Below are positions 10,326 through 33,907 of a stretch of 64,000 nt of DNA, in pieces. The DNA comes from Okapia johnstoni. Its lineage: Eukaryota > Chordata > Mammalia > Artiodactyla > Giraffidae. Within the stretch, counting starts at the first letter, position 1. Every line of letters starts with the position of its first letter. The stretch covers positions 7,110,001 to 7,174,000 of the forward strand of contig JAGTYA010000026.1 in assembly GCA_024291935.2 (NCBI GenBank), in the 5' to 3' direction. The position numbers were made by a program, and so were the translations under genes. The notes under the pieces are model-generated. The model searched no databases. It was not told the DNA's origin and was given only the letters and a program-made list of their open reading frames with translations.

Positions 10326-11376
10326 ACTTGCTTGGGGCTAGTTCTGATTTAGGGCATGTGGAGATTAATTTTTATTCAGTTTTGGTACCTTTTTGGCAAG
10401 ACTCAAGTTCCTAAAGTCAAGATTTAGTAGTATTCCTTTTCTTGGTAGATTTCAGTTCTTTGAAGTCCAATATAGGCTTTTTAACCCCTGGTCTAGAGTG
10501 CCTAATCCTCAGCTCTAGCCTGCTTTCGTCTCCCTTCACAGTCAATTGGAAGGCTGGGGCCACAGGTGAGTCCTCTTTCTCACAGGCTTTCCTTCCCATC
10601 CCAACCCTGATCCCTCTTCATCCTTCTATGTCCCATCTTAAATCCTCCTTTAGCAACCTTTCCAAATTTCTTCTCAGTAATACAGGGCTCTCATCAGCGT
10701 TGTTTCTACACTTTTTCTTTTAACAATCTTATCTGGCCTTAGACTACTCAACCAGCAAGGATCATTCACTGCTTTACTCCCTCTGCTCCAGGCCTACTTC
10801 CAGGTATAGACATGAGGATGGGGGCTGTGCTCTGTTCCTAATACAATTCCAAACTGGAACACCTGGCTTACTTAACTGAGCACAGGGGCCCAGGCCACTC
10901 ACTCACTGCCTTCCAGTAGGAAACAAGTGACTTTCAGGCTGTCCCAGAAAACCCTAAGCATATTTCAGGGGATTCACAACTGATTCACACCTTCCACATG
11001 TTGGCTGCAGAAAAAGGAAACTCATTTTTGTGCTCATAAATCTGTCTGGAGGAAGGCTGTAGCACTGTGTTGTGGGCTCATTCACAGTGCATTCAATTAA
11101 ATGAACGAACGCCAGGCAAGCAAGGTTGGGGTCTCTCATCTGATGTTCATGGCTTATGCAAAGTCGTGTGTCTCATCATGATGTCGAGTCCTCCTGTCAT
11201 TCTATTTATATAACAATCAAGCTTCTGGACCTATTTTTAAGTATCTTAAATTGCAAGGTCAACTGTTATAAAGCTGTCATTACTTGCATGTACAAATCCA
11301 GCAGAATTTCCCCCAAAGACACAAATACAGAAACAAACAGGATTCTAAAGTTATTTTTAACCGCAATGTTAAAAAT
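10326..11376. other. Unique intergenic DNA between the LTR pair and a SINE
   Basis: I see no gene or repeat with confidence here. It lies downstream of the DPF2 poly(A) site and upstream of the LTR locus. Confidence 0.45.
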
Positions 11377-11670
11377 TATTTTTGCCTGCACTGGGTCTTC
11401 GTTGGTGCACAGGCTTTCCTCTAGCTGCAACGCTCTGGCTTTTCACTGCAGTGGCTTCTCTTGCTGCGGAGCATGGGCTCTAAGGTGTGGGCTTCAGCAG
11501 TTGTGGCTCCTGGGCTCTACTGCACAGGCTTAAATAGCTGTGGCCCCCAGATTAGGGTTAGGGTTAGTTGCTCCGAGGCATATAAAATCTTCCCAGACCA
11601 GGGATCGAACCTGTTTCTCCTGTAATGGCAGGTGGGTTCTTTACCACTGAGCCACCAGGAGTGCCCCCAA
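11377..11670 (-). mobile_element. CHR-type SINE with telomere-like insertion
   Basis: Reverse CHR SINE with GGGATCGAACC, CCACTGAGCCACCAGG at the head end and the GTGGCTCCTGGGCTCTA body. At 11552-11567 it carries TTAGGGTTAGGGTTAG in place of the usual GGGCTTAG. Confidence 0.8.
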
Positions 11671-11904
11671 ATTTTGTATTAATCAAAACTTTATTTTCCT
11701 TTATAAGAAATTGTCATAACTTAATTTACATAAAAGATTAAAACAAAGTACCCAATTTTGTATCAACTTAACCTACTAAGGTTAAGCAAAAATTTTAAGC
11801 TATGCTTCAAAACATTTAAAAACCACTGTCCTAAGGAAAGAAGTTTTAGGATAAAGTGGCCTTAAACAGGAAAGGAGATCTGGAGATAAAAGAATCCAGC
11901 AGAA

Positions 11905-13129
11905 GGCTCTGTGTAAAAACGTTTATTTGTACTAATGCTTAGAATATAGGAACTAAGGAAAGAAAGAAAAAAAAGACACCTCAACTCCAAAGTGACAGTG
12001 AATTAGGGCCTGCCCACAGCCAAGGGGAAGGACATTCCAGGCTGTCCCGGGATGAACAGTTACCCCTATTACTTAAAGTGTCACCAGACATAAAATAAAA
12101 GAATCAGGGTGTGAAGACCTTACCAGCTGCTAGCAAGTGTGCGAGGGAAGAAAGAGATGTCTAGGTGGCTTCCCCACGACCCAGGAGCCAGGATACACAG
12201 AGCAGGCGGCAGAGGCTCCCAATTCAGTTAAGGGCAGGAGCTGAATGCCCAGGTCCAGGAAGAACAAAAAGGGGATTTCGGAGGTAGGCTTTTTCATCGA
12301 GTTAAAAAACAGGCACATTATCCAATCTCTCCCAGTGGCCCCCAAGCTTCTGGCCTGGCCCCGTGCTTCCCCTCTCCCCACAAAACCAAAGGGAATAAGG
12401 GGCGGGGGGGGGGGACAGAAAATAACAAGGTTGGGGAATGCTTCAGTCACTAGAGACCAGGGCCTGTGAGAATGAGACAGGCAAGCACAAGGAACAATCA
12501 GGGTGAGGCTGCTACTCCCCCTGGAGTAGGTTGGTGGGAACGGGGTAGAGCCAGGAGCAGAACCAAGAGCATCCTGGCTCAGGTAAAGGATCCTGGGTTG
12601 CAGGAACAGAGGGCTGCAAAAAGCCACTCTGGGGGAAGGAGGCGGTGAGGCTAAGCAGCATGAGGGCATGGGCAGCTGCTTGCCAGCTTGCTCAGTTCTC
12701 ACTCCCAGCTGCTCCGGCATATGCCCCAGGCTGACTCACCTTCACAAGAAGGGGAGACCCTGGGACCAGAGTGAAGGCTGAGCTGAGAGAAGTGAGCTGC
12801 TCTCCCACTCTTTCTCGGAGGACAGTTTGAACCCTGTGATCACCAGGGCCTCGGCCCAAGGCAGACAGAGTGAATGCACTTCAGGGAGAGCAGGGAGAAG
12901 CTGAACCCACAGCTATGCCCTGGGGCAATGTGCTGCTCCGTTCTCCCTGAGGGCCTGGGGCCAGAGGTGGTCAGAGCTGCCACCTCAGCTTGCTGCTGCC
13001 AAAGGCAGGTTGGCACAACCACCCTGCGATTCTCTGGACTTGAGAAAGGGCGGGGGGGGGAGTGGGTATGAAAAACAGAGAGGAGGAGCGAAACAGCCCT
13101 AGATGTATGAGGGGTTGGGGGTGGCCACA
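11905..13129 (-). other. DPF2: DPF2 3'UTR
   Basis: About 1.2 kb run from the stop codon to just past AATAAA (TTTATT on the plus strand at 11922-11927), the only such hexamer I found in this stretch. On the transcribed strand it holds two long C-runs, near 12413-12404 and 13058-13049. No repeat is recognised inside it. The poly(A) site position is estimated. Confidence 0.65.
11922..11927 (-). terminator. DPF2 polyadenylation signal
   Basis: AATAAA on the minus strand, about 1.2 kb after the DPF2 stop, followed by a T-rich then CT-rich stretch. This gives a transcript of roughly the size expected for DPF2. Confidence 0.65.
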
Positions 13130-24550
<11,421 letters not shown>

Positions 24551-24954
24551 CTTCCCGGCTCCTCTCCCTCAGGCCGGGAGGCCCGGAGCCCGCAGCGCGC
24601 AGGCGCTGGGACCGCGGGGGGAACCAATTTCCTTGTCCTTCTGCGCAGGCGCCACCTGGGCGCGTGCGCCCGAGAGCGAGCGACGGAGAAGGAGCTTCTG
24701 GCCGGTGCTCCCCAGCCTGGAAACCCGGGGACGAGTGCGCAGGCGCAGTGGAGGCGGGCGCGCGCCCCGAGGCTTCTGCTCCTGTTTTGCCTCATTCGGG
24801 TAGTGAGAAGGGAAAAGGGAGGGAGGATCTCACCAGGTCCAGAAATGAGGTGAGAGGTTGGTGAGAACTGGCAAGCCCAGAGGTGGTCTAGATGGAGATC
24901 ATGCGTCCTGTTACCTCGTCTCGTGGTTAATAACCCTTTGCCCTCACGTACAGA

Positions 24955-25230
24955 CTAGTTGGTTGTTATGGCACCCCACTCCAGTACTCTTGCCTGGAAA
25001 ATCCCATGGACGGAGGGGCCTGGTGGGCTGCAGTCCAGGGGGTCGCTAAGAGTCAGACACGACTGAGCGACTTCACTTTCACTTTTCACTTTCATGCATC
25101 ATTGGAGAAGGAAATGGCAACCCACTCCAGTGTTCTTGCCTGGAGAATCCCAGGGACAGGGGAGCCTGGTGGGCTGCCGTCTATGGGGTCGCACAGAGTC
25201 GGACACGACTGAAACGACTTAGCAGCAGCA
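24955..25230 (+). mobile_element. ART2A-type (dimeric Bov-A) SINE
   Basis: Two Bov-A-like units (CACCCCACTCCAGTACTC and CAACCCACTCCAGTGTTC) joined by TTCACTTTCACTTTTCACTT, ending in GACTTAGCAGCAGCAGC. Confidence 0.85.
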
Positions 25231-25379
25231 GCCGAAGGTAAGAGCAGTGCACACTCCTCCTGGGCTGCCCATTTTAGGGAGAGAAATATTAGCTCCAAGA
25301 ACCTGGCAGATCTTTGGCCCGAATATTGGGGTCTGATACAGGTTCCCCCACCTTCCTGCCACCAAATTAATTAATCCCC

Positions 25380-25950
25380 ACCTCTTCTCCCCTGCTTCCT
25401 ACCCCTAAGCTCTTTTCCTCCTCTGAAGAACTTCTCTCCTGCAATTCCCTCTCCTGTACCATTCACTTCTCCTTCACTATTGAGTCATGCAAATTCATCT
25501 ACAAACAGGGCTTAATATCCTCTTTAAAAAATATCAGAGCCCTTCCTTAAGCCCTTTCTGCCTTTATCACCCTCTTTCTTTTCACCCTTTCAGAGCACAT
25601 ATTCTGTTTATACTTACTATCTCTGTTGATTTATTTCCAAGTGTCTCTCTGCCCAGTTTAGTGGGGATTTTGTTCTCATCAGTTCACTGAAACATCTAAC
25701 AAAGACACCACGATCTCCATTTCAACAGATTTAGAGATCTCCCTGTCTAACAGCCTATCAGCCCCCATGACAACACTGGCCATTCACTTCTTTTTCAAAC
25801 TCATCTCTGAGACACACACCCTCCTGGCTGGCTGCCTGTCACACTGGCAGCTCCTTCAGCTTCTTTTGCTGGCTCTCTATCCTCACATCTACCTAGACCC
25901 GTCAGAGTTCCCAGGGCTTGGTCTTTGATCCTGGTAATATGCTGTATTTC
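25380..25950 (+). mobile_element. L2 LINE remnant
   Basis: Pyrimidine-rich sequence with GGCAGCTCCTTCAGCTTCTT, TTGCTGGCTC and CCCAGGGCTTGGTCTTTGAT resembles the L2 reverse transcriptase region. It is highly diverged. Confidence 0.5.
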
Positions 25951-26235
25951 ATCAATTCTAAGATGCACATATTCTCTGCCTCCCCCCCCCCCATTTTAGT
26001 ATTTCAGAATCAGGACACATCTTACCATCATTGTGCCTTAAAATCAAGTTTGGCAGGTGAGAGTTGAGTGGTATTTGTCATTGTCTACCCTGCACCAAAT
26101 TTGCAGAATAGATGTCAGCAGCTTGGAAGGAAAACCTAGTGACAATACTGTTGCACTCTTGTTCCCCAAATGATTGTGGGAATCAAAGGTGACGCCAAAA
26201 GAATTCAAAAGTATGTGTTTCATCCAGAATGTCTG

Positions 26236-26452
26236 TGAAAAGTGAAAGTGTTAGTTGCTCAGTTGTGTTCAACTCTGCGACCCCATGGACTGAAGCCCAT
26301 CTGGCTCCTCTGCCCATGGAATTCTCCAGACAAGGACACTGGAGTGGGTAGCCATTCCCTCCTCCAGGGGATCATCCCAACTCAGGGATCAAACCCCAGT
26401 CTCGTGCATTGCAGGCAGATTCTTTACTGTCTGAACCACCAGGGAAGTCCCC
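26236..26452 (-). mobile_element. Bov-tA/Bov-A SINE
   Basis: Reverse copy: TTAGTTGCTCAGTTGTGTTC, CCCCATGGACTGAAGCCC, ending ACCACCAGGGAAGTCC. Confidence 0.85.
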
Positions 26453-26790
26453 ACCTCCAAATTCATAGCTTTAAGTCCTACCCACTAAGTCTGATAGTAT
26501 TTGGAGGTGGAATCTTTCAGAGGTAGTTAAGTTTAGATGCAGTCTGAGGGTGGAGTTCTCATGGTGGGATTAGTGCCCTCCTTAGAAGAGGAAGCTAGAG
26601 ATCTCTCTGTGAGGAAAGGCCATGTGAGGACCCAGCAAGAAAGCAGATGTCTACAAGCCAGGAAGTGGACTTCCACCAGGAACCAAATGTGCTGGCACCT
26701 TGATTTTGGATTTCCCAGCCTTCAGAATTGTGAAAAATAAATATCTGTTGTCTATGGTACTTTGTTACAACAGCCTGAGCTAAGACAGCG
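26453..26790 (+). mobile_element. MaLR-type LTR (MLT1/MST-like)
   Basis: AGTATTTGGAGGTGGAATCT, TGGTGGGATTAGTGCCCTCC, AAGCCAGGAAG and a 3' AATAAATATCTGTTG with TACAACAGCCTGAGCTAAG match the MaLR LTR pattern. Confidence 0.6.
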
Positions 26791-26799
26791 TGTGAGCAC

Positions 26800-27297
26800 T
26801 GAAGCTGAACACACACATACCCTCTGACCCAGCAATTCTATTCGTGCACATATATGGAAAACCATGTATAAGAATGCTCACAACAGCATTGATTGTATTA
26901 GCCCCAAACTAGAACATTCCAAATGCCCATAGCACTAGAGTGGATTAAGCCACATGGAAAAGAACAAACTATTGCTATACAACAGCAGGAATGAATCTCA
27001 AAAACTTAATATTTGAAAAAAAGAAGCCAATTTCCAAGGAGGACATATTGTGTGATTCCATTTATATCAAATTAAATAACCACACATGCTAAACTATGGG
27101 GGCAGAAGTCAGGAAAGTGGTTCACTTTGGAAGATAATAACAAGGAGGGGGCATAAGGTGGCTACCGAGGTGCCAGTAATATTCCTTTTCTGGGTTACAC
27201 AAGTTTGTTCACTTTGTAAAAATTCATTGACCTACCCAAGATTTGTGCACTTCTCTGTAGGTGTGTCTCAATAAAAGTTTTAAAATAAAAGATATTA
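26800..27297 (+). mobile_element. L1M 3'UTR fragment
   Basis: CCTCTGACCCAGCAATTCTA, AGAATGCTCACAACAGCATT and a 3' end CTCAATAAAAGTTTTAAAAT are standard for old L1 3' ends. Confidence 0.8.
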
Positions 27298-27307
27298 GTA
27301 ATGATAA

Positions 27308-27598
27308 GTAGCCTGCTGCTGCTGCTGCTAAGTCGCTTCAGTTGTGTCCGACTCTGTGCGACCCCATAGATGGCAGCCCACCAGGCTCCCCTGTCCCTGG
27401 GATTCTCCAGGCAAGAACACTGGAGTGGGTTGCCATTTCCTTCTCCGATGCATGAAAGTGAAAAGTGAAAGTGAAATCGCTCAGTCATGTCCGACTCTTA
27501 GCAACCCCATGGACTGAAGCCTACCAGGCTCCTCCATCCATGGGATTTTCCAGGCAAAAGAGTACTGGAGTGGGGTGCCATTGCCTTCTCCCAATAAG
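27308..27598 (-). mobile_element. ART2A-type (dimeric Bov-A) SINE
   Basis: Reverse copy starting CTGCTGCTGCTGCTAAGTCG and holding two Bov-A units around AAAAGTGAAAGTGAAATCGC. Confidence 0.88.
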
Positions 27599-27659
27599 TA
27601 GCCTAGTTCTCTTTTATTGGAAAGGCAGTTTATGAGCCCAGTACCAATGGCTTTTGATT

Positions 27660-27880
27660 CTTTTAGGATTTTTTCTTTATTTATTGATTTGGTTGTGCTG
27701 GGTCTTAGTTGCCACACATAGGATCTCCGATCTTTGTTGCAGCATGTGGGATCTTTAGTTGTGACATGTGAACACTTCGTTGGGGCATGTGAGATCTAGT
27801 TCCTTGAGCAGGGATCAAACCTGGGGCCCCTGCTTTGGGAGTGTAGTCATAACCACTGGACTACCAGGGAAGTCTCTCTG
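27660..27880 (-). mobile_element. CHR-type SINE
   Basis: TTTATTTATTGATTTGG, GTGCTGGGTCTTAGTTGCCA and AACCACTGGACTACCAGGG mark a reverse CHR SINE. Confidence 0.8.
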
Positions 27881-28649
27881 TTAGGATTCTTTTAAAAAAT
27901 GTTCCATCACTGAACAATAGATCCTCTATAAGCTCTGAACCAGTGACTGATACACATAGGGTTTCTCTTACAGACAGGAACCAAGAAGTGGAAGTGGGGG
28001 TGCAGCCTCTTGCAATCTCAGCTAATGGTTCTTTTGCAAAATGTTTGTTTTCTGTTCTCGCCACTCTGGGCTCTGGCTGATCCAGAGCCTTTAGGACACA
28101 AGGGAGGAAGGCTTCCACCAGGGGGCACAATAATGATTTCTCTGAATAATTAATAGGATCTGAGATTGCCAATGGGCTGTTTTGAGTACTACCTGTCACT
28201 GGGCAAGAAAGTAAGAAGTATCACTGATGGCTGGGGTGATTGATTCTAATTGTTTAGGGTAAACAGGATTGCTGTTACCCGTTGAGGACAAAGAGAAATG
28301 TAAACAAAACCCAGGAGATGTTTCTAATATCTCATTCAGGTAGTTAACGGGAGACAGGCCTCCTGGTTGGGTATTTAATTTCAGCCTTTCTACTGAAAAG
28401 AAAATTAAAAAAACAGAGGAAAAAATCTTTAAAAAAAAAGGAAAAAATCTTAAAAGCATTGACAAGCTAATAATATAGTGAAGAATTACAGATTCAACAT
28501 TTGCAAAGTTGAAACCCAGAGCTATAAGCCCAGAATTCAAGAAAATTTTTGTCTTGGGGACATTTACTGATCTTGAAAATGTAACTGAAACTGAGCTCTT
28601 ATTTGGTGGTCTTTGGTGGGGGGGTCAAAATCAAAACTTAGAGCCTGTG

Positions 28650-28682
28650 CAAGGTCAGATACCCCAAGTCAGATACCCCACT
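28650..28682. repeat. Short tandem duplication
   Basis: GTCAGATACCCCA occurs twice in direct succession in otherwise unremarkable intergenic DNA. Confidence 0.7.
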
Positions 28683-28849
28683 ACTAATACATATATACTT
28701 TAAGATGCGATCCCAACATCAATGGACTAGTGGTCCTGGGAACTCAAGCCTTGAATTTGGATTAAAGTGGACGCATCCTTATAATGCCTCTGCTCCCCTA
28801 GTAGAAGTGAGCATGTTTGGGATGAATCAATATCCTTTTTGAAAGAACG

Positions 28850-29820
28850 TACTGTCATCCAAGGCCTTAAATTATGTCTTAAAAGTACTTTTTCATATAC
28901 AATATCCAGTACTTAGTCAAAGACAGTCAGGCACAGAAAAAAACGAGAAGCCTTGCATAAGAACTGACTGCACCCAATAGAAAGCACAAATTGACCTACA
29001 GAGATTACAGATGCTGGAATTATCTGATACTGACCATAAAAGTACACTGCTTACTGAGTTTAAAGAAGATAAAGACAAGCGTAAAAATGTCTGCAGGTGA
29101 CAAGTTTCTGTTAAGTGTCACAACAGAATTTTTAAAGAATCACATCGAATTCCTCCAACTGAAACACACAATAACCAAAATTAAGAACACAATAGATTGG
29201 TTAAAAAGAAAATTAGACACAGCTGAAGACAGAACGAGTGTGCTACCAGGGTGGTACCCAACCATTTTGTCACCAGGGACCCATTTCGTGAAAGACAAGT
29301 TTTCCATGGACTGGAGGAGGGTGGGATGGTTTCAGGATGATTCAAGTGCATTACATTTATTGTGCACTTTATTATTCTTACATCAGCTGCACCTCAGACG
29401 TTAGGCATTAGGTCCCAGAGGTTGGGGACCACTGAACTGTATGATACGCAGGAAGATATTATCTTGTCCTTAATATGGCATGGAAGACAACAGACAGGAA
29501 AAAGAGAGTAGAAACAGAAGATAAATATAGAGATCTAAGATATATTTACTTGGAGTCCCAGAGGGTGAAGAGAAAGAAAAGGTGTAAAGGCAATATTTAA
29601 AGAGAAAATGATCAATAATTTTCCAAAAGTGATGAAATACACCAATTCACACATTGAAGAAACCAAATAAAGCCCAAGAAAGCTAAAGAAAGACTAAACA
29701 GAAATAAATACTGACAAGTCGTGATGTCTGTAACTTACTTTCAAAAGGTCAGGAAAAAAGTTTTTAAAGAGAGAAAGCAAATTAGGAAAAATGGTAATAA
29801 TTGGCAGATCTAGATGCAGA
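28850..29820 (+). mobile_element. Old L1/HAL1 fragment, interrupted
   Basis: A-rich sequence with AAGAAAATTAGACACAGCTG and AAGACAGAACGAG resembles the L1 ORF1 region. A hAT-type element interrupts it at 29245-29440. No frame is intact. Confidence 0.5.
29245..29440 (+). mobile_element. hAT/Charlie (MER1-type) DNA transposon fragment
   Basis: CACCAGGGACCCATTTCGTG, GATTCAAGTGCATTACATTT and AGAGGTTGGGGACCACTG match a common mammalian hAT remnant. Confidence 0.6.
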
Positions 29821-29837
29821 TATGTGAGTGTACATTG

Positions 29838-30012
29838 TCACTGTTGTTCAGTGGCTACGCCATGTCCAGCTCTTTGCGACTCCATGGACTGCAGCACGCC
29901 AGGCTTCCCTGTCCTTTACTATCTCCCAGAATTTGCTGAAATTCATATCCATTGATTCGGTGATGCCATCCAACCGTCTCATCCTCTGTCGCCCCCTTCT
30001 ACTAGCCTTTCA
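29838..30012 (-). mobile_element. BovB 3'-end fragment
   Basis: TTGTTCAGTGGCTACGCCAT, ACTCCATGGACTGCAGCACG and ATGCCATCCAACCGTCTCAT match the BovB 3' region in reverse. Confidence 0.8.
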
Positions 30013-30524
30013 ATATTTCTGTAGGTTTGAAATGTTTCAAAATAAAAAGTTTGGGGGAAATATCAGTTCTCTACAGGAGATCCACCAAGTGCTCAGATTC
30101 TTGAAAAAAGTAGGTCTGGGATGTGTCATATGGTGAAGAACCCTGAACAGGCAAAATGCAGGCTGGAGGCAAAGGAAACAGGAGCTGGGTAGCAAAGAAA
30201 GGAGATTATTCATACCAGCTACAGCTTTGTTGTAGAAAAGCCTATAGCTTCTACATATATTTCTTTTCTTGCTGTGTCAAGTATATTTTTTAATATATTT
30301 TAGTTTTCCCATTCTCTGTTTTTCTCCACTGTTGTACACAGTGGTGATTAACTTTACAGTGTAGTTTATAGTTTGCAAACTATTGAGATGAGCTGGTAAA
30401 GAACTGCAGGGGGAATGGACATCATCTCGAAATCCTGGACTTGGCAGTGGATGTGATCTTTTACAAGATTTTGAGTTGTCTCCCTTTAGGAAATGAGTGA
30501 ATGTATTTTTAAAATTGTTATTAT

Positions 30525-30712
30525 AATAATTAATAAGTTAGTATTTATTTGGCTGTGCCAGGTCTTAGTTACAGCGTGTAGGATCTTTAGTTGCAGCATG
30601 CAGACTCTTAGTTGTGGCATGTGGGATCTGATTCCCCACGAGGGATCGAAGCCGAGCCCCATGCATTGGAAGCATGGAGTCTTAGTCACTGGACCACCAG
30701 AGAAGTCCCGAA
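30525..30712 (-). mobile_element. CHR-type SINE
   Basis: GGCTGTGCCAGGTCTTAGTT, CATGTGGGATCTGATTCCCC and CACTGGACCACCAGAGAAGT in reverse. Confidence 0.8.
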
Positions 30713-30867
30713 TGAATGTGTTTTTGACAGGGATAGACATATTATACCAGAGATGATATATACAGATTATATAAAATGATACATGTAATCTTTTTAAGAG
30801 TAAATACTCCAATAAGGACATGCATGGATGTCAGGCATTTAAAACAGTGGACTGTGGGGATATTTGC

Positions 30868-30990
30868 TTTTTTTTTTTGGCCGTACCATGTGGCTTGCAG
30901 GATCTTAGTTCCTCAACCAGGGATTGAACCCAGGCCCACAGCAGTGAAAGCACCAAGTCCTAACCACTGGGAAACCAGGAAATTCCTGTG
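30868..30990 (-). mobile_element. CHR-type SINE
   Basis: A poly(T) head, then CCATGTGGCTTGCAGGATCT, AACCAGGGATTGAACCC and CACTGGGAAACCAGGAAAT. Confidence 0.75.
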
Positions 30991-30999
30991 GGATTTTTT

Positions 31000-31590
31000 T
31001 TTTTTGGCCATCCAACAACTTCACTTCCTATATAGGGGGATTCCTTTGTGGGAGTGGTATCTGTAGGGAGTATGTACAGCTCTATACAAGCTGAAGGGGG
31101 AAGGTCCTTCACTCCACCTCTGCCCACCTTAGTCCCAAGTTTAGATAATCCAATGCTTCAGTTTCCCCATCCAGTTCCCTTTCTCCGCCCAGGCATGGTA
31201 GCCCCGAGTGGGTTCCCAGAGTCCTTTGAATGTGCCTGCTAGGTAGGGAGCAGTTCCAGGGGACCCAGGAAAAGAATGTCCGCCTTCCATGGCCACTTTA
31301 TCCTCATCTCAGGTCCAAGGTGATGTGCTGTTCTCTGGCTGGGTGAAGCTATAAGGAAGGTGACATGTTTCCGTCTTCCCCTTCCGGGCAGATGGGGCCA
31401 AGTCACCCAAGAACTGAGGGGGAGCCTGCAGGCAAGACGGTGCTGGCCTTCAGCTCCCCACCCTTTGCCTTCCTACTTTAGCAGGGTCTGGGAGTAGAGG
31501 GTTGCAATCAAGTACAGGCTTTGGGGCCTCACAGACCTGGGTTCAAAATCCCACTACAGATACTGCAACTCCTATTCTCTAAATAATGGC
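31000..31590. other. Unique intergenic DNA
   Basis: I recognise no gene and no repeat in this stretch. Confidence 0.4.
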
Positions 31591-32320
31591 AAAAATTTCA
31601 GATTAAAAACAAAAAGTCTGGTGGTGGCAATGTAAAATGGTGCAGCTCCAGTGGAAAATGGCTCTCCCTTAAGAAATTAAATATAGAGTGATCATAGGTT
31701 TCAGCAATCTCACTTCCGTACACATCCCAAAGAAGTGAAAGCAGAGATTCAGATATATGTACACCCATGCTCATAGCAGCATTATTCACAATTGCCAAAG
31801 GGTAGAAGCAACCCAGGTGTCCATTGATTGGAAGAATGGATAAACAAAATGTGGAATATACAGACAATGGAATATTGGGTGCTAAGTTGCATATTGGGTG
31901 CTAAGTTGCTAAGTTGTGTCCGACTCTTTATGACCCTATGGACTGTAGCCCACCAGGCTCCTCTGTCCATGAGATTTCCCAGGCAAGGATACTGGAGTGG
32001 GTCGCCATTTCCCTCTCCAGGAGATCTTCCCGACCCAGGGATTGAATCTGTGTCTGTTATTTCTCTTGCATGGCATGTGGGTTCTTTACCACTTGTGCCA
32101 CCTGGAAAGCCCAATGGAATATTATACAGCCTTTAAAAAGAATGAAATTTCAGTGCCTGCTGTAGCATGGATAAACCTTGAAGTTGTCATGCTAAATGAA
32201 ATAAGGCAATCACAAAAAAGACAAATAACATGCGATTCCACTTGCGTCAGGTCCCTAGAGAAGTCAAAGTCACGGAGACAAAGTGAAAAAGGTTCTGGAA
32301 ATGGATAGTGGTGATGATTT
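31591..32320 (+). mobile_element. L1M 3'UTR fragment, split by a SINE
   Basis: CCCATGCTCATAGCAGCATT, GGTGTCCATTGATTGG and, beyond the SINE, ATTATACAGCCTTTAAAAAG are L1 3'UTR sequence. The SINE at 31877-32111 is flanked by a 12-bp duplication, CAATGGAATATT. Confidence 0.85.
31877..32111 (-). mobile_element. Bov-A/Bov-tA SINE inside L1
   Basis: Reverse copy with a duplicated tail unit (TGGGTGCTAAGTTGC). The target duplication CAATGGAATATT is at 31865-31876 and 32112-32123. Confidence 0.88.
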
Positions 32321-32549
32321 GTAGTGACCCTTCTAAAACCTGGCTCTGACCACGTATCTCTCCTTCTTAAACTCTTTCAGCGGCTCCCATGGCCTCAGCT
32401 TCAGTCTTGCAAGTAGAAGTGTTCTAAACTGACTCTGAAACTGTTTTTCCAGCTTCACAGTCCTGTCTTTCCTGAGCCCCGGGTTCCTTTAAGTCGCACA
32501 TCATAACCATGTTTGAATACCTTCCATCTGCAAATAAAGAAATGTTATC

Positions 32550-32645
32550 CCTGATTTTCTCAGCAACCCTGCAAGGCAGGTGTCACTGATTCCCATTTTA
32601 GAGATGGGGCAACTGACTCTCAACAAGGCTAGGTTGGACTCAGAG
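32550..32645 (+). repeat. MIR-like SINE remnant
   Basis: TTTTAGAGATGGGGCAACTG and ACTCTCAACAAGGC match the MIR core. Confidence 0.5.
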
Positions 32646-33390
32646 ACCTAGGCCCTTTTGGCCATGCTTTGGATCCTCTCTCATTCACTCAGGTGCCTCA
32701 GTGCCTTTGTTCAAGAATGAGCATAAGCCCGTCGGCCCTCAGGTTTGGCTCAGAATTGTGACACCACCCTACCCTGCCCCAGGCATTCGTGATCTTGGTG
32801 TCTTCTTCACAGTGTTCAACACTGTTGAAAATGCCCTTGATTACAGATTTGCTATCCTTCCCCCCACTAGACTGTGAGCTGCAGGAGAGCAGGGGGCGTG
32901 TCTGTATGTCTGCTGGTGCCCCAGCACCTGGAGCACATGTGATGCACTGTGGACCAACAAGCAGCACTGATGAGATGGGTCCACTGATGAACACAGTCGG
33001 ATCCCTCCCAGTGCCAGGTCTAGCCTGCCCTTCTGCATGCTCCCTCAGTCCTCTGATGCCAGAGAAGCTGTTGGTCCCTTGCATTAGGCCTATGGTTATT
33101 CCTTGGCTCTTGGGCCTCTCTTGATAGACCTCAGTCTCCCAGGCCCAGTGCCTGGCCTACTCCAGCTACCTCTCATCAGACACCCCAATCAATGTCAGAA
33201 TATCCCCAACTGGCACGTGGTTCGATCTGGCTTCATTCTCACTACGGGCTCAGAATGCCATAAAGTTTCTTCCAGAAGGCAGGCCTTCCCTGCACCCCAT
33301 CCCACCATATAAAGCCCTCTGGGGCTGGAGTGAGTGAGCCCACAGCTCCCAGAGCCTGGCCTGTCTTGAGGAGGGGCCCGGAACAGAATA
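32646..33390. other. Unique intergenic DNA downstream of CDC42EP2
   Basis: No gene is recognised. It lies just past the CDC42EP2 poly(A) site and may hold readthrough sequence only. Confidence 0.4.
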
Positions 33391-33417
33391 CCGGGAGCAC
33401 AAGTATCAGCAGCAAGT

Positions 33418-33423
33418 TTTATT
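33418..33423 (-). terminator. CDC42EP2 polyadenylation signal
   Basis: AATAAA on the minus strand, 485 nt after the stop, followed by CTTGTGCT and TATTCTGTTCC as a plausible U/GU-rich downstream element. The 3'UTR is then about 33907 to 33400. Confidence 0.75.
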
Positions 33424-33907
33424 GCAACTAGAATCCCCTGGTCATGTGGGAGGGGTGGCGCGGAGGGACACCGGTCACTGAGGCCACGTTCCCAATCCAC
33501 AGCATGGAGCCAAAGGTCCAGTCAGCTGTGCCCCGCCTCTTCCCCGGACCCCCTCCCATCAGGGTGTCATGGAGGCTGAGTTAGAGGCGGGTGAAATGTG
33601 GAGTCCATTTCAGCAGAGCCTTCGTCCGAGGGATCTGAGGAGCATTTGGCGGAGGGGGTCCAGGTGGCCCGAGACGCTCGGGGCGCTTCGGGCTGACGTC
33701 GGCACGTGTCCATGTGGGGCTTGGGGGGAAGCAAAGAGGCCACTGTGTCCACGTGGAGAGGGTGGTAGGGAGGGAGTCAGAGGCTCAAAGTGAGAAATCA
33801 CTGGCCAGCAACCACACAGGTGGGACCCGGGGACCCCGAGGCCTAGACCAGGGTTGGTGTCCACCCCCTGCCTCTGCGGCATTCACCCCACTAGCCGCTC
33901 TCGGGTC

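Noticed and set aside
11552..11567. Telomeric repeat as evidence of a chromosome end or fusion
   Set aside because: Only about 2.7 units inside a SINE; local slippage explains it.
12130..12720. 196-codon minus-strand frame in the DPF2 3'UTR
   Set aside because: It lies downstream of the DPF2 stop, in the untranslated last exon, with no known similarity.
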